Shown in pieces: positions 9,203 through 17,338 of a DNA stretch of 64,000 nucleotides. This DNA comes from Marinilabilia salmonicolor JCM 21150. Lineage in GTDB: Bacteria; Bacteroidota; Bacteroidia; Bacteroidales; Marinilabiliaceae. How positions within the stretch are numbered: position 1 is the first letter of the stretch; each line of letters begins with the position of its first letter. The stretch lies in assembly GCF_000259075.1 (NCBI RefSeq), contig NZ_AJKI01000011.1, positions 62,001 to 126,000 of the forward strand. Direction: 5' to 3'. The position numbers and the translations under genes are program-made. The notes under the pieces were generated by a model that had not been told where the DNA came from, searched no databases, and saw only the letters and a program-made list of their open reading frames with translations.

Positions 9203-11050
9203 TCAAAAAGCGTGTCCTATATTCAAATGAAACTGCCAATCATCATCGTCATCAAAAACAGGACGGGCAAAATCAATTCCTACCGGTCCAATGGGAGTGG
9301 AAACCCTTACTCCTGAACCAGCTGCAAAACGAACCTCATCAAATTTAAAAGTATTCTCCTCACGCCAGACATTACCAAAATCCATAAACACAACCATACT
9401 CAACGGTCCGAATATCTTGATCCGAGGCTCAATACTACCTTCCAGCACAGAGTTTCCTCCGATGGGAATGTTCTCCTCATCCAAAGGCCCCAGCATTTGG
9501 CGTGTCCATCCGCGAACAGACTGGCTCCCACCGGCAAAGAAACGCTCTTCAAAAGGTGTCACAACACCATTTCCCCAGGGACGGATACTCCCCGCCTTAA
9601 AACGCATAGCCAGAACCAATCCACTTCGAACCGGCTGATAACGCTTAACCTCGAGAAGATATTTAAAAAACGGATAAGCCGAATCAAAAAAAGAACTGTT
9701 AGCCCGGGTATTGATTCCCAGTGACCATCCATCGGTTGGGTCGAAACGCGGATTGGCAGTGTAATAAAGAAATCCCAGCGAAACCCCGTTCTTAGAGTAG
9801 GTAGATTGATCCAAATCCCGGAGAGAACGTTCAAATTCTGAGGTGATTTCAATATCCACCCGCTCAAAATAGAGAGAAACTGAACCGGTCAGATAATCGC
9901 TGAAATTCTGATGAAGCGACAAATCACCTCCCCATATAAAAGAATCAAATCCCCGTTCATTTCTGCGCCTGATCATTGGCTTAAACTCCAGCGAAGAGCG
10001 AGGCCCCAAAATGGCAGGTTTGGTGATTTTGGCCTCGAAACGATAAGGTTCAAGCGCCGAATGCTTGGCATAGAAATTTGTCCTCATCACCGGGCCCGGG
10101 AAATTGAGATAACTCACATCCACAAAAGTCCGGAATTCATCTTCCCGGCCATAACCCACACCAAAGCGGGTTGACCACCGGGGGGCCTCCTCAATGTTCA
10201 GTTTTAAAGGGATGGTTTCCTTCTGACGGCTGGAAAGACCGGCCTGAAGGGATGCTATCCTGAAAAGCCCAAGTTCATAAATTTGCTTTTGAGATTGGGA
10301 CACCCCCTTCGAACTGTAAACATCGCCCGGCGCAATGGTCATCTGTTTGCGAATGGCTTTCTCAGGAGTTCGGTCCAGTCCTTCAATACTCAACTCCCCA
10401 AACCGACAGGAGGGACCTTTATCAATATTCCAGTCAGCAAAAGCTTTTAAAGTATCAGCAGAAAGCGAAATAGCCGGCTGCACATCCACATAAGCAAATC
10501 CTAAAGAGGAAAACCATGTAGCAATCACTTCCTGGTCACTACTAACCTCTTCGTCACGAAACCGTTCTCCCCGTTTTGTTTCAAGCTCGTTCGTCTCTTT
10601 ATGCCAGGCCTCACCCATCAACAAAGAGTCTTCCAGTCCTGCTTCTTTTGTAGAGAAGCTCACCCCTCCGACTGTAACCGGACGTCCCTCTTTTATCCGG
10701 ATCAACAGATCCACTTTATATTTCCGGGGATGCATCTCCAGTTCAGGTTCTTGAATCTGCACATGCAAATACCCCTCACTTTGATAGAATGCTTTCAGTT
10801 GAGCTTTATTCATCTCCCAGGCCTCGGAGCTATAAAACGATGCTTCCTGCTTAAAAATAAGCTTTCCTATCCATGAAGCTTCATTAAACGTAATTTTCTC
10901 CAGCAACTCTCCATCATCAAATGCCTCATTTCCTTTAATTTTTATTTTCCTGATTTCCGCATTTTCCTGAGCATAACCGGCAAGGGAAAGGCACAATGCC
11001 ATCCACAAAAGAAGGTACCGGATTGTATATCGATTATTGAATTTCACCAT
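9203..11050 (-). CDS. tamA: TamA/BamA-family outer membrane protein
   Basis: The 615-residue protein has a signal peptide (about residues 1-27, ending LAGYAQ). POTRA domains follow (about residues 30-300, beginning IRKIKIKGNEAFDDGELLEKI), then an Omp85 16-strand barrel. The barrel has the conserved FFAGGSQSVRGW motif (RGW of strand-lid loop 6) and ends GPVGIDFARP...FHLNIGHAF with a terminal aromatic residue. Length and the tamB partner favour TamA over the longer BamA. BamA itself is not in this window. It follows the 2H phosphoesterase gene after 51 bp. Confidence 0.92.
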   Translation of the reverse strand: MVKFNNRYTIRYLLLWMALCLSLAGYAQENAEIRKIKIKGNEAFDDGELLEKITFNEASWIGKLIFKQEASFYSSEAWEMNKAQLKAFYQSEGYLHVQIQEPELEMHPRKYKVDLLIRIKEGRPVTVGGVSFSTKEAGLEDSLLMGEAWHKETNELETKRGERFRDEEVSSDQEVIATWFSSLGFAYVDVQPAISLSADTLKAFADWNIDKGPSCRFGELSIEGLDRTPEKAIRKQMTIAPGDVYSSKGVSQSQKQIYELGLFRIASLQAGLSSRQKETIPLKLNIEEAPRWSTRFGVGYGREDEFRTFVDVSYLNFPGPVMRTNFYAKHSALEPYRFEAKITKPAILGPRSSLEFKPMIRRRNERGFDSFIWGGDLSLHQNFSDYLTGSVSLYFERVDIEITSEFERSLRDLDQSTYSKNGVSLGFLYYTANPRFDPTDGWSLGINTRANSSFFDSAYPFFKYLLEVKRYQPVRSGLVLAMRFKAGSIRPWGNGVVTPFEERFFAGGSQSVRGWTRQMLGPLDEENIPIGGNSVLEGSIEPRIKIFGPLSMVVFMDFGNVWREENTFKFDEVRFAAGSGVRVSTPIGPVGIDFARPVFDDDDDWQFHLNIGHAF

Positions 11051-11101
11051 AATATGTTTTCATACCACTAGAGCATTGCGACAAGCGAAAAAGTTCAACA
11101 A

Positions 11102-11782
11102 CTACAAACTAAAAGTATGCAATTTTTCCACCAACTCAGTTTTTTGATACCAGTCATTAAAAACCATTTCAAGGGAATCTGCTCTGAATGTCCCAAAACG
11201 ATAGTCCCGATACGCTTCCAACACCTTCAGGAATCGCTTCTTATTTGCCAATGGTTCTCTGAAGCGCACCACTGTGGAATGAGCAGTCTGTAACTTGTAT
11301 CGTTTGTCCAAAGATTGCTGCAGATCCGTATTTCTGAAATTCTTTCGCAAACGATCTCTTAGAATATTTAAACCAGTCCCTGTAGGAAATCCCTGAACCA
11401 TGATACATGAAGGCGATGCTGTAATTCCCTTAAAAATAAATCCCATAGTGCCGACATCCGCAATACTTTCTTTTACAACTTCTGCATACCGCGATAAATC
11501 AATTCGGTCATAGTGAAAACCATCATAGCATGAAATAAGAGACATTACGGTAATGTGAAAATCTGATTCCGGATAGTAATACTGATCAGGTTCAACATCC
11601 TTCAATACGTTCAAAAACCGGGAGACCTCCTCTTTTACCTGATCATCAGGCCTAATCAATAGAGTAATTCCTCTCCGTTCATCAGATTCGGAATCCATCA
11701 TTGAATCCACCACCAAACGCTCATCATTAATTTCATGAACTGCCTTTCTGTAAAGGGCATTATAATGCTGAAAAAGCTCCAT
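11102..11782 (-). CDS. 2H phosphoesterase (LigT/2'-5' RNA ligase-like)
   Basis: The 226-residue protein carries two H-x-T/S-x motifs, HITV (in ESDFHITVMSL) and HSTV (in TAHSTVVRF), about 100 residues apart. They are the paired catalytic signature of the 2H superfamily, which acts on 2',3'-cyclic or 2'-5' phosphodiester bonds. No signal or membrane segment is visible. The substrate is unknown, and homologues are sometimes loosely named otherwise. The gene is the first of the reverse-strand run leading into tamA/tamB, so co-transcription is possible. Confidence 0.75.
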   Translation of the reverse strand: MELFQHYNALYRKAVHEINDERLVVDSMMDSESDERRGITLLIRPDDQVKEEVSRFLNVLKDVEPDQYYYPESDFHITVMSLISCYDGFHYDRIDLSRYAEVVKESIADVGTMGFIFKGITASPSCIMVQGFPTGTGLNILRDRLRKNFRNTDLQQSLDKRYKLQTAHSTVVRFREPLANKKRFLKVLEAYRDYRFGTFRADSLEMVFNDWYQKTELVEKLHTFSL

Positions 11783-11811
11783 CCTGCTTTACTTTTGGAT
11801 TGTTTTGCACT

Positions 11812-11865
11812 AACCTGTTTTATTCATAAATAATTTATTCCAATGCCAGACTATCTGATAAATAC
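11812..11865. repeat. Family B element, left-end fragment
   Basis: TAACCTGTTTTATTCATAAA then TAATTTATTCCAATG matches the left end of family B; similarity stops where the heat-shock gene remnant begins. The element therefore borders a gene truncation. Confidence 0.6.
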
Positions 11866-11959
11866 AACCGCCAGTTACAAAGACGGTATCCTATCCATCA
11901 CCCTTCCAAAAACAGAGGAGGTAAAGCCCAAACCGCCTAAAAGCATCAAGATTTCTTAA
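11843..11959 (+). pseudogene. 3' remnant of a small heat-shock protein (Hsp20) gene
   Basis: An open frame of 38 codons ends with ASYKDGILSITLPKTEEV and KPKPPKSIKIS. That is the end of the alpha-crystallin domain (YKDGxLxIxLPK) plus the basic Pro/Lys tail typical of bacterial Hsp20. The first ten or so codons come from the family B repeat and have no Hsp20 character, so about 100 residues of the expected protein are missing. A hairpin at 12014-12041 may be its old 3' terminator. I regard this as debris left by repeat-linked deletion; expression is unlikely to be useful. Confidence 0.7.
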
Positions 11960-12013
11960 AAAGAGCCACTGTCTTAAAAAGGCAGAAATTTTTAATCCTT
12001 CTAAGAACTGCGT

Positions 12014-12041
12014 CGGAAAGCCTGCATAACAGAGCTTTCCG
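12014..12041. terminator. Hairpin downstream of the Hsp20 remnant
   Basis: CGGAAAGC and GCTTTCCG form a perfect 8-bp stem around a 12-base loop. There is no long T run, so terminator function is uncertain. The remaining sequence from 12042 to 12373 is A/T-rich and holds nothing else I can recognise. Confidence 0.45.
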
Positions 12042-12373
12042 GCATTTATACTTAAAAAATATCATGCTCGTTTCATAAGGATAATTTATTAATGATTTCA
12101 TCAATCAAGGTTAGTATTAAATTATTTTTCCTTTTAGTAAAGATAAAAATTATCCCTAAAAAAGAGTTCTCTGCAAAGTAATTCCAGCTAATCCAACTGC
12201 TTTCTATAAATATCTACATTTACCAGTAACAATATCCTACTATTTTAAAATGATTTAAAATTCACAATATATAAAACAACGACCAAGTCACTCTGCAAAT
12301 CAGCAATCAATCACAGCCAAAACAAACAGATAATAATAACACAGAATAACTGGCATCTTATAAATTTCTTTCT

Positions 12374-12381
12374 TATATTTG
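12374..12381 (+). promoter_or_regulatory. Bacteroidota -7 promoter element (TATATTTG) of the attenuator leader
   Basis: TATATTTG is a perfect TAnnTTTG match, 24 bp before the start codon of the leader peptide. The transcript would begin a few bases after it and run into the leader reading frame and the terminator at 12520. Confidence 0.65.
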
Positions 12382-12405
12382 CAATACACTATTTTAATAG
12401 GAATT

Positions 12406-12495
12406 ATGACAACAATCAATTCACTCCAAAAGAGTTTTTCCATGTGTATGTGTATGCCGACAGGCAGACACAATGGAAGGCTCATGTACATATAA
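12406..12495 (+). CDS. Cys/Met-rich leader peptide (29 aa), probable attenuator
   Basis: The small frame encodes MTTINSLQKSFS followed by MCMCMPTGRHNGRLMYI and a stop. The alternating Met-Cys-Met-Cys-Met run (residues 13-17) followed by an Arg/His-rich end is what a regulatory leader peptide would look like. The bases GAAGGC at 12476-12481, near its end, are complementary to GCCTTC at 12524-12529 in the 5' arm of the following terminator. A ribosome stalled at the two Cys codons (12445 and 12451) could thus allow an antiterminator to form. Next comes a sulfite-reductase-like gene, which fits cysteine control. The mechanism is inferred, not shown. Confidence 0.72.
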   Translation: MTTINSLQKSFSMCMCMPTGRHNGRLMYI

Positions 12496-12519
12496 AAACC
12501 ACTTTTTTTTCATACAGAG

Positions 12520-12552
12520 AAAGGCCTTCTGATAATCAGAAGGCCTTTTTTA
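12520..12552 (+). terminator. Strong intrinsic terminator of the leader (attenuator)
   Basis: AAGGCCTTCTGAT and ATCAGAAGGCCTT are perfect 13-bp arms with one base between them (12521-12547), followed by a T run. The 5' arm can instead pair with the end of the leader-peptide coding region (12476-12481). Confidence 0.88.
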
Positions 12553-12576
12553 TTCCTGCAATTAATCCTCCAACAC

Positions 12577-12755
12577 TAACCTGAATAATTCATAAATAAT
12601 TTATTACGATGATCAACCACCTACGAAACATGAACGTCCTCGATAAAATTGATTTGAAAATAGTTCACTATTCCCCTCGTCAATTTCATCTGCGGTTGCC
12701 CATATTTCTTGCGGCTTGACCATCTCATCACAATAATTCATGAATTAAACAGGCT
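12577..12755. repeat. Family B palindromic element, complete copy B1
   Basis: It begins TAACCTGAATAATTCATAA and ends AATTCATGAATTAAACAGGCTA; the two ends are imperfect inverted copies. The body is about 90% the same as B2 (21783-21962). It lies between the attenuator and the sulfite-reductase-like gene and therefore within that leader transcript. Confidence 0.85.
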
Positions 12756-12768
12756 AAAATCAGAAACT

Positions 12769-14049
12769 ATGAGCAACCGAATCATTCAAAAAAACAACCA
12801 CTCCACATCCGCCATTACGCCTCAAAGAGAGCAATTCCTAAGGAAGAAGATCGCTCATCTTAAAAAGACAATCAATGGTAATGGTGACCTAAACACAAAA
12901 CCCGATCAATCTTATTTACACCACAATTCACTGGGACTTTATGGACAGAAAGGGAGTGATGACTTTACAATCCGTCTCAAACCAACCGAAGCCGGTTTTT
13001 CTCCGGCGCAGCTGAAAAACATTGCCCAGACTGCATCCAATTATGGTCAGGATGCCCTTTACCTCACATCTCGCCAGGAAGTTGAAATTCCTCTTCTTCC
13101 GGTCGAGCACACCCCCGATGCACTGGAATACCTTTTATCACAAAGAATAGACATCTCGGGCAGCACCCACAATGTTTTTAACATCGTCAACCCGGAGGAT
13201 GCCGGCACTTCACTCCAGGAAAAATTCGACACCACTCCACATGTCCTTGCGTTAAACAGAATTTTAAATCATTCCTCCAATTCATCCCTTCGTCACATTG
13301 GCCTCCGCATTGGGTTTGCCGGTGATTATCGCGACAATACATTGGCTCGCTACAACGACATTGGCTTTATTGCCACTACCCGTGAAGGGGAAAGAGGGTT
13401 CAGGGTTTTTATCGGAGGAGTACCGGGGCCCAAACCAACTCCGGGACACCTGTTGTCAGGATTCCTGGAAGAGACCGAAATTCTTTATGTCATTGAAACC
13501 ATCAAACGCATACTTACTGAAAACGAGGAAATCATCCCTGAAAAAGCCCCAAACCTGCGATATATTATTGATCATCTGGGAAGAGAGAAGGCCTTTAAAC
13601 TTTTTTCTTCATACTACCCAGACATAAAGCAGGAAAAGAAACATTACTTAAGTCCGAAGGAACTCAGGCTTTCATTCAGCACCCCCCGGAAACCGGGAAA
13701 TATAAATTTCCCGTTGCTCTCCCGTCAATGGGTTTATCGCTATGTAAGGGATCAAAAACAGTCGGGCCTCTTTTCGGTGGAGTTGCCACTGTCTGATGGT
13801 AATATCAGCGCATCCGGTCTGATAAGGCTTGCAGAATTTCTAACCCCTCTCGGAGATGACAACATTCGGATAAGCGTTCATCGGAATTTTTTCCTGAGGA
13901 ATATTCCGGGGGCACAATTACTTCCATTACAGGGATTACTAAAAGACATCAGCAACCAAAACGATGAAAAAGAAGACATAAGCCCAATTACACTAAATGG
14001 ACACAACATACTGGAAAGACTTAGAAAAACAGGGTGCGCCCGAATATAG
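12769..14049 (+). CDS. Sulfite/nitrite reductase-like protein lacking the catalytic C-terminus
   Basis: The 426-residue product matches the N-terminal and middle parts of siroheme sulfite/nitrite reductases. It has the ferredoxin-like half-domain (ALYLTSRQEVEIPLLP), the Fe-S/siroheme fold half (GFRVFIGGVPGPKPTPGHLL) and the second ferredoxin-like half (FSVELPLSDGNISASG, RISVHRNFFLRNI). It stops just where the C-x5-C...C-x3-C [4Fe-4S]-siroheme motifs should follow, so it cannot be an ordinary catalytic enzyme. I chose ATG 12769; earlier in-frame starts lie inside the repeat. It is either a decayed gene or a non-catalytic relative. It sits downstream of the cysteine-type attenuator, consistent with a former sulfate-assimilation role. 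Confidence 0.75.
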   Translation: MSNRIIQKNNHSTSAITPQREQFLRKKIAHLKKTINGNGDLNTKPDQSYLHHNSLGLYGQKGSDDFTIRLKPTEAGFSPAQLKNIAQTASNYGQDALYLTSRQEVEIPLLPVEHTPDALEYLLSQRIDISGSTHNVFNIVNPEDAGTSLQEKFDTTPHVLALNRILNHSSNSSLRHIGLRIGFAGDYRDNTLARYNDIGFIATTREGERGFRVFIGGVPGPKPTPGHLLSGFLEETEILYVIETIKRILTENEEIIPEKAPNLRYIIDHLGREKAFKLFSSYYPDIKQEKKHYLSPKELRLSFSTPRKPGNINFPLLSRQWVYRYVRDQKQSGLFSVELPLSDGNISASGLIRLAEFLTPLGDDNIRISVHRNFFLRNIPGAQLLPLQGLLKDISNQNDEKEDISPITLNGHNILERLRKTGCARI

Positions 14050-14146
14050 CTTTGCAAACAGTTCGAGCAATTTAAAACCAGATTTTTTTACCGGGGGAAA
14101 GAGGAATCAAGGCCACATTAAACAATGTCCCGCCCTCATTGGTTAA
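13997..14146 (+). CDS. Possible small overlapping reading frame (49 aa)
   Basis: An ATG frame overlaps the end of the reductase-like gene by 53 bases and encodes MDTTYWKDLEKQGAPEYSF... ending KQCPALIG. It has no clear ribosome site and no family I recognise. It could be a coupled small protein, a remnant after loss of the reductase C-terminus, or chance. Confidence 0.25.
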   Translation: MDTTYWKDLEKQGAPEYSFANSSSNLKPDFFTGGKRNQGHIKQCPALIG

Positions 14147-14164
14147 TCAGAAAAACACAAGACT

Positions 14165-14683
14165 ATGGAACTAAAAGACAAAACCATCGTTGCAGTTATT
14201 CATGACATCTTTGAAGACCTGGAATTATGGTATCCTGTCATTCGCTTACGTGAGGCAGGTGCCAAAGTCGTGCTGGCCGGAGAAAAACCGGGAAAACAAT
14301 ACACCGGAAAAAACGGACTTCCAGCCACTGCCGACATTGGTTATGACGACCTGAGTCACGAAAAATTTGACGGATTGCTTATCCCGGGAGGTTATGCCCC
14401 CGACAAGATGCGACGGTACTCCAAAGTGCTTGAATTTGTGAAGCAAATAGATGATGCCGGAAAACCGATCGGCATCATATGTCACGCAGGATGGGTCCCC
14501 ATATCCGCAGGCATACTGAAAGGCAGAAAAGCAACCAGTGTAGGTGCCATAAAAGACGACATGACCAATGCCGGTGTCAACTGGGTTGATGAACCGGTGG
14601 TTACTGACAGAAATCTGGTTTCTAGCCGTACACCGGTGGATTTACCCGATTACATGATAGCTTATTTGCAACTGCTCAAATAA
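14165..14683 (+). CDS. PfpI/DJ-1 family protein (type 1 glutamine amidotransferase-like)
   Basis: The 172-residue protein has the DJ-1/PfpI fold pattern. The acidic motif FEDLELWYP lies near residue 16, PGGYAPD near 75, and the nucleophile elbow GIICHAGW holds Cys106-His107. The family includes intracellular proteases and deglycase or chaperone-like stress proteins; the exact activity is not predictable. There is no signal peptide. It lies 119 bp after the reductase-like gene on the same strand and converges on hemE. Confidence 0.9.
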   Translation: MELKDKTIVAVIHDIFEDLELWYPVIRLREAGAKVVLAGEKPGKQYTGKNGLPATADIGYDDLSHEKFDGLLIPGGYAPDKMRRYSKVLEFVKQIDDAGKPIGIICHAGWVPISAGILKGRKATSVGAIKDDMTNAGVNWVDEPVVTDRNLVSSRTPVDLPDYMIAYLQLLK

Positions 14684-14703
14684 ACAGAAAGAGAAATCTC
14701 GCT

Positions 14704-14734
14704 CTAGTGTGGCAATTAATAACTGACACACTAG
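14704..14734. terminator. Hairpin between the convergent PfpI gene and hemE
   Basis: CTAGTGTG and CACACTAG form a perfect 8-bp stem immediately beside the hemE stop codon. A T run is lacking, so it may act as a 3' stabiliser rather than a classical terminator. Confidence 0.45.
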
Positions 14735-15766
14735 CTACCCCTCCCATCGGGCATTTTTCACCCACTCAACCACAAACCTGGCATTTTCATAAGGAATGTC
14801 AGGTAGAAAGCCATGCCCCAAATTCAGTACCAGATCGGGATGTTCCCTGTAAAACGGGATATACTTTTCCAGCTCTTTGGCAATATCCTCCCGTGAGGCA
14901 TACAACAGGCGCGGATCGATATTCCCCTGAAGTCCCACCCCCGGGTGTACCAGCTCACGCGCATCTCTAAGCGGCATTTGCCAGTCGACACTCACAAAAT
15001 CGGCCAAATCGGGTGTTACATTTTTCAATCCGGTTCCCAGTCCTTTGGGAAAATAAATAAACGGGGTTCCCGTTTCCCGAACAGCCCGGGATATTTTCAG
15101 AATCGCAGGCCAGAAAAGCTCCCTGTACAAATCAGCAGGTATAACTCCGGCATGGGTATCGAAAAGCTGAAAAACATCCACCCCGTGCTTAATCTGACTT
15201 TGTGCATAAACAACCGACATATCGGCAATGGCATCAATCAATTTCTGAGCATCACGCTTGTTGCTATACAGATATTTAACCACATCCGGGAAATTGGGAT
15301 CTTTTCCTGTTCCCTGCACCATATAGCACAACGTGGTGAGCGGGGCTCCGCAAAACCCAATCAAAGGCGTTCCACTGGGTCGGTCCGTGATAATGGAATC
15401 AATATTCCGGTAAATATATTCCAGCCGCGATTCATCAGGATTTAGTGCCTGGGAGGGCTCATTGAAAGCAGCCAGTGGTTGTTCAAAGACCGGCCCCCTG
15501 CCTGTAAATGACATATCCATACCCAACGCTACCGGGACCACTAAGATATCCGAAAACAAAATAGCGGCATCCACTCCCAAATCGTAAACCGGCATCAAAG
15601 TCACTTCCGAAGCCAGCCGGGGATCACTCATCAGTTCGTGAAAATCATACTGCTCCTTCAACTTTCGGTAATTGGGTAAAATGCGCCCTGCCTGACGCAT
15701 AAACCAGACGGGAGGGCGTTCGGTTGGAATGCCTTTTAGTTTATTTAATAATAGTGTATTTTGCAT
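14735..15766 (-). CDS. hemE: Uroporphyrinogen decarboxylase
   Basis: The 343-residue enzyme decarboxylates uroporphyrinogen III to coproporphyrinogen III. The N-terminal signature PPVWFMRQAGRILPNYR is intact, as are the ILFSDILVVPVALGMDM block and GLQGNIDP near the C-terminus. The start at 15766 gives the usual family N-terminus (MQNTLLLNKLKG); an upstream in-frame ATG adds ten unlikely residues. It is the last gene of the hem cluster and is separated from hemL by a 28-bp palindrome. Confidence 0.97.
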   Translation of the reverse strand: MQNTLLLNKLKGIPTERPPVWFMRQAGRILPNYRKLKEQYDFHELMSDPRLASEVTLMPVYDLGVDAAILFSDILVVPVALGMDMSFTGRGPVFEQPLAAFNEPSQALNPDESRLEYIYRNIDSIITDRPSGTPLIGFCGAPLTTLCYMVQGTGKDPNFPDVVKYLYSNKRDAQKLIDAIADMSVVYAQSQIKHGVDVFQLFDTHAGVIPADLYRELFWPAILKISRAVRETGTPFIYFPKGLGTGLKNVTPDLADFVSVDWQMPLRDARELVHPGVGLQGNIDPRLLYASREDIAKELEKYIPFYREHPDLVLNLGHGFLPDIPYENARFVVEWVKNARWEG

Positions 15767-15784
15767 CTTAATTTTTTTCAGATC

Positions 15785-15812
15785 GTAGAGGCGCACGATC
15801 GTGCGTCTCTAC
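15785..15812. repeat. 28-bp near-perfect palindrome between hemL and hemE
   Basis: The arms GTAGAGGCGCACGA and TCGTGCGTCTCTAC are complementary except for one G/T position, and the centre is CGATCG. Words of this GTAGAGACGCACG type recur in many bacterial genomes as dispersed hairpins. In an RNA it would make a 14-bp stem just before the hemE start. Confidence 0.7.
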
Positions 15813-15822
15813 TCACCACCTG

Positions 15823-17115
15823 TTATTTCAATGCATTCAGCGCTTTCGCTGAAGCCTCAAGCAGTTGATTTATTTCATCCATGTTATGGGCCTGAGAAAC
15901 AAAGGTGCACTCAAACTGCGAAGGAGCCAGGTAAATTCCACTTTCCAGCGATTTACGGAAATACTGTGCATACCTCTGAGTATCACAGGAAGAGGCCAAC
16001 TCGTAATCAAACACCTCATGTTCTTCCGTAAAAAAGAGCGTCAACATACCACCTACCCGATTCACCACTCCGGGAACACCCGATTTTTCCAGATTTTTGA
16101 GCAGTCCTGCCTCCAGACTGGCTGCCAGCTCTTCTATATCATCGTAGATTTCCGGGTTGTCTTTCAGAATTTTCAACATAGTGCTTCCGGCGGCCATGGC
16201 CAGGGGATTCCCGGAGAGTGTTCCCGCCTGATAAACCGGCCCCTCGGGAGCCAGATAATCCATAATATCCGCACGTCCTCCAAAGGCTCCTACCGGAAGA
16301 CCTCCTCCGATAATTTTACCCATGGTGGTTAGATCGGGAGTGACTCCCAGGTATTCCTGAGCGCCTCCGGGTGCCAACCTGAAACCGGTAATAACCTCAT
16401 CAAAAATCAGCACCGTGCCGAATTTTTTGGTCAGTTCTTTGAGCCCCTGCAAAAACCCGGTACGCGGAGGAATCACCCCCATATTTCCGGGAACCGGCTC
16501 TACAATCACTGCTGCAATCTGATCGGGATATTCCTCAAATAATTTTTCTACTGATTCCAGATTATTGTAGGAAGCTATAAGCGTATCTCCGGCTGCAGCT
16601 TTTGTAACACCGGGACTGTCGGGCAATCCCAAAGTCATAGCACCGGACCCTGCCTGAATCAAAAAACTATCGGAATGGCCATGAAAACACCCCGCAAATT
16701 TGATCACCTTATCACGCCCGGTATACCCTCTGGCCAGCCGCAAAGCACTCATGGTAGCTTCCGTGCCGGAATTTACCATCCGCACCTTCTCCACCGAAGG
16801 AACCATCGAAACAATCAACTCTGCCATCTGGTTTTCCAGCAATGTGGGCGCTCCGAAGCTGGTTCCTTTAGCCGCAGTTTCCCGAATAGCCTCCACAATT
16901 TCTTCCCTGGCATGCCCCAGAACCAGCGGTCCCCAGGAAGCCACAAAATCAATGTATTCATTACCATCGATATCCCATACTCTTGATCCTTTTCCTCTTT
17001 CAATAAACAACGGATCGCCACCTACACTTTTGAAGGCACGCACAGGACTGTTCACCCCTCCGGGCATTAGCGTACGTGCTTTTTGAAAGGCTGCTATACT
17101 TTTGGTTGTGGTCAT
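15823..17115 (-). CDS. hemL: Glutamate-1-semialdehyde 2,1-aminomutase
   Basis: This is a 430-residue PLP-dependent class III aminotransferase that makes 5-aminolevulinate from glutamate-1-semialdehyde (C5 pathway). The start [17 protein letters not shown], the cofactor-site stretch [10 protein letters not shown] and the lysine motif [18 protein letters not shown] are all typical. It acts directly after HemA, which lies in the same cluster. The family A element copy A2 separates it from hemB. Confidence 0.97.
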   Translation of the reverse strand: MTTTKSIAAFQKARTLMPGGVNSPVRAFKSVGGDPLFIERGKGSRVWDIDGNEYIDFVASWGPLVLGHAREEIVEAIRETAAKGTSFGAPTLLENQMAELIVSMVPSVEKVRMVNSGTEATMSALRLARGYTGRDKVIKFAGCFHGHSDSFLIQAGSGAMTLGLPDSPGVTKAAAGDTLIASYNNLESVEKLFEEYPDQIAAVIVEPVPGNMGVIPPRTGFLQGLKELTKKFGTVLIFDEVITGFRLAPGGAQEYLGVTPDLTTMGKIIGGGLPVGAFGGRADIMDYLAPEGPVYQAGTLSGNPLAMAAGSTMLKILKDNPEIYDDIEELAASLEAGLLKNLEKSGVPGVVNRVGGMLTLFFTEEHEVFDYELASSCDTQRYAQYFRKSLESGIYLAPSQFECTFVSQAHNMDEINQLLEASAKALNALK

Positions 17116-17165
17116 ATAATTAATAGAATTTAATCGTTAAATAATTGTTATTATTTACCAATTCA

Positions 17166-17338
17166 CTTAGAGTCCGTCTATAAACTAAGCAATATCTGTT
17201 TCTGGTCATGTGTTTGTCAAGAAAGTGCCAGTTACAAGGCTTGTGAAGCTCGAAAATACGCAGTTTACTTGAGTAAATGAGAAATTTTCGGGCAAACGTA
17301 ACGCAGTAAATGGTACTTTATGGACAAACACTACTTAG
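17166..17338. repeat. Family A palindromic element, copy A2
   Basis: The left end CTTAGAGTCCGTCTATAAA and the right end TTTATGGACAAACACTACTTAG mark the element. The centre has the GAAAATACGCAGTTTACT / GAGTAAATGAGAAATTTTC inverted pair. Its right end overlaps the 3' end of hemB and provides that gene's TAG stop codon and last codons. Confidence 0.8.

Noticed and set aside
12300-12491. Reverse-strand 63-codon frame over the leader region
   Set aside because: It covers the promoter and leader peptide of the attenuator on the opposite strand and has no start signals or recognisable content.
12769-14146. Frameshift explanation for the short sulfite reductase
   Set aside because: I looked for the missing cysteine motifs in the other frames up to 14160 and did not find them, so a single indel cannot restore the enzyme.
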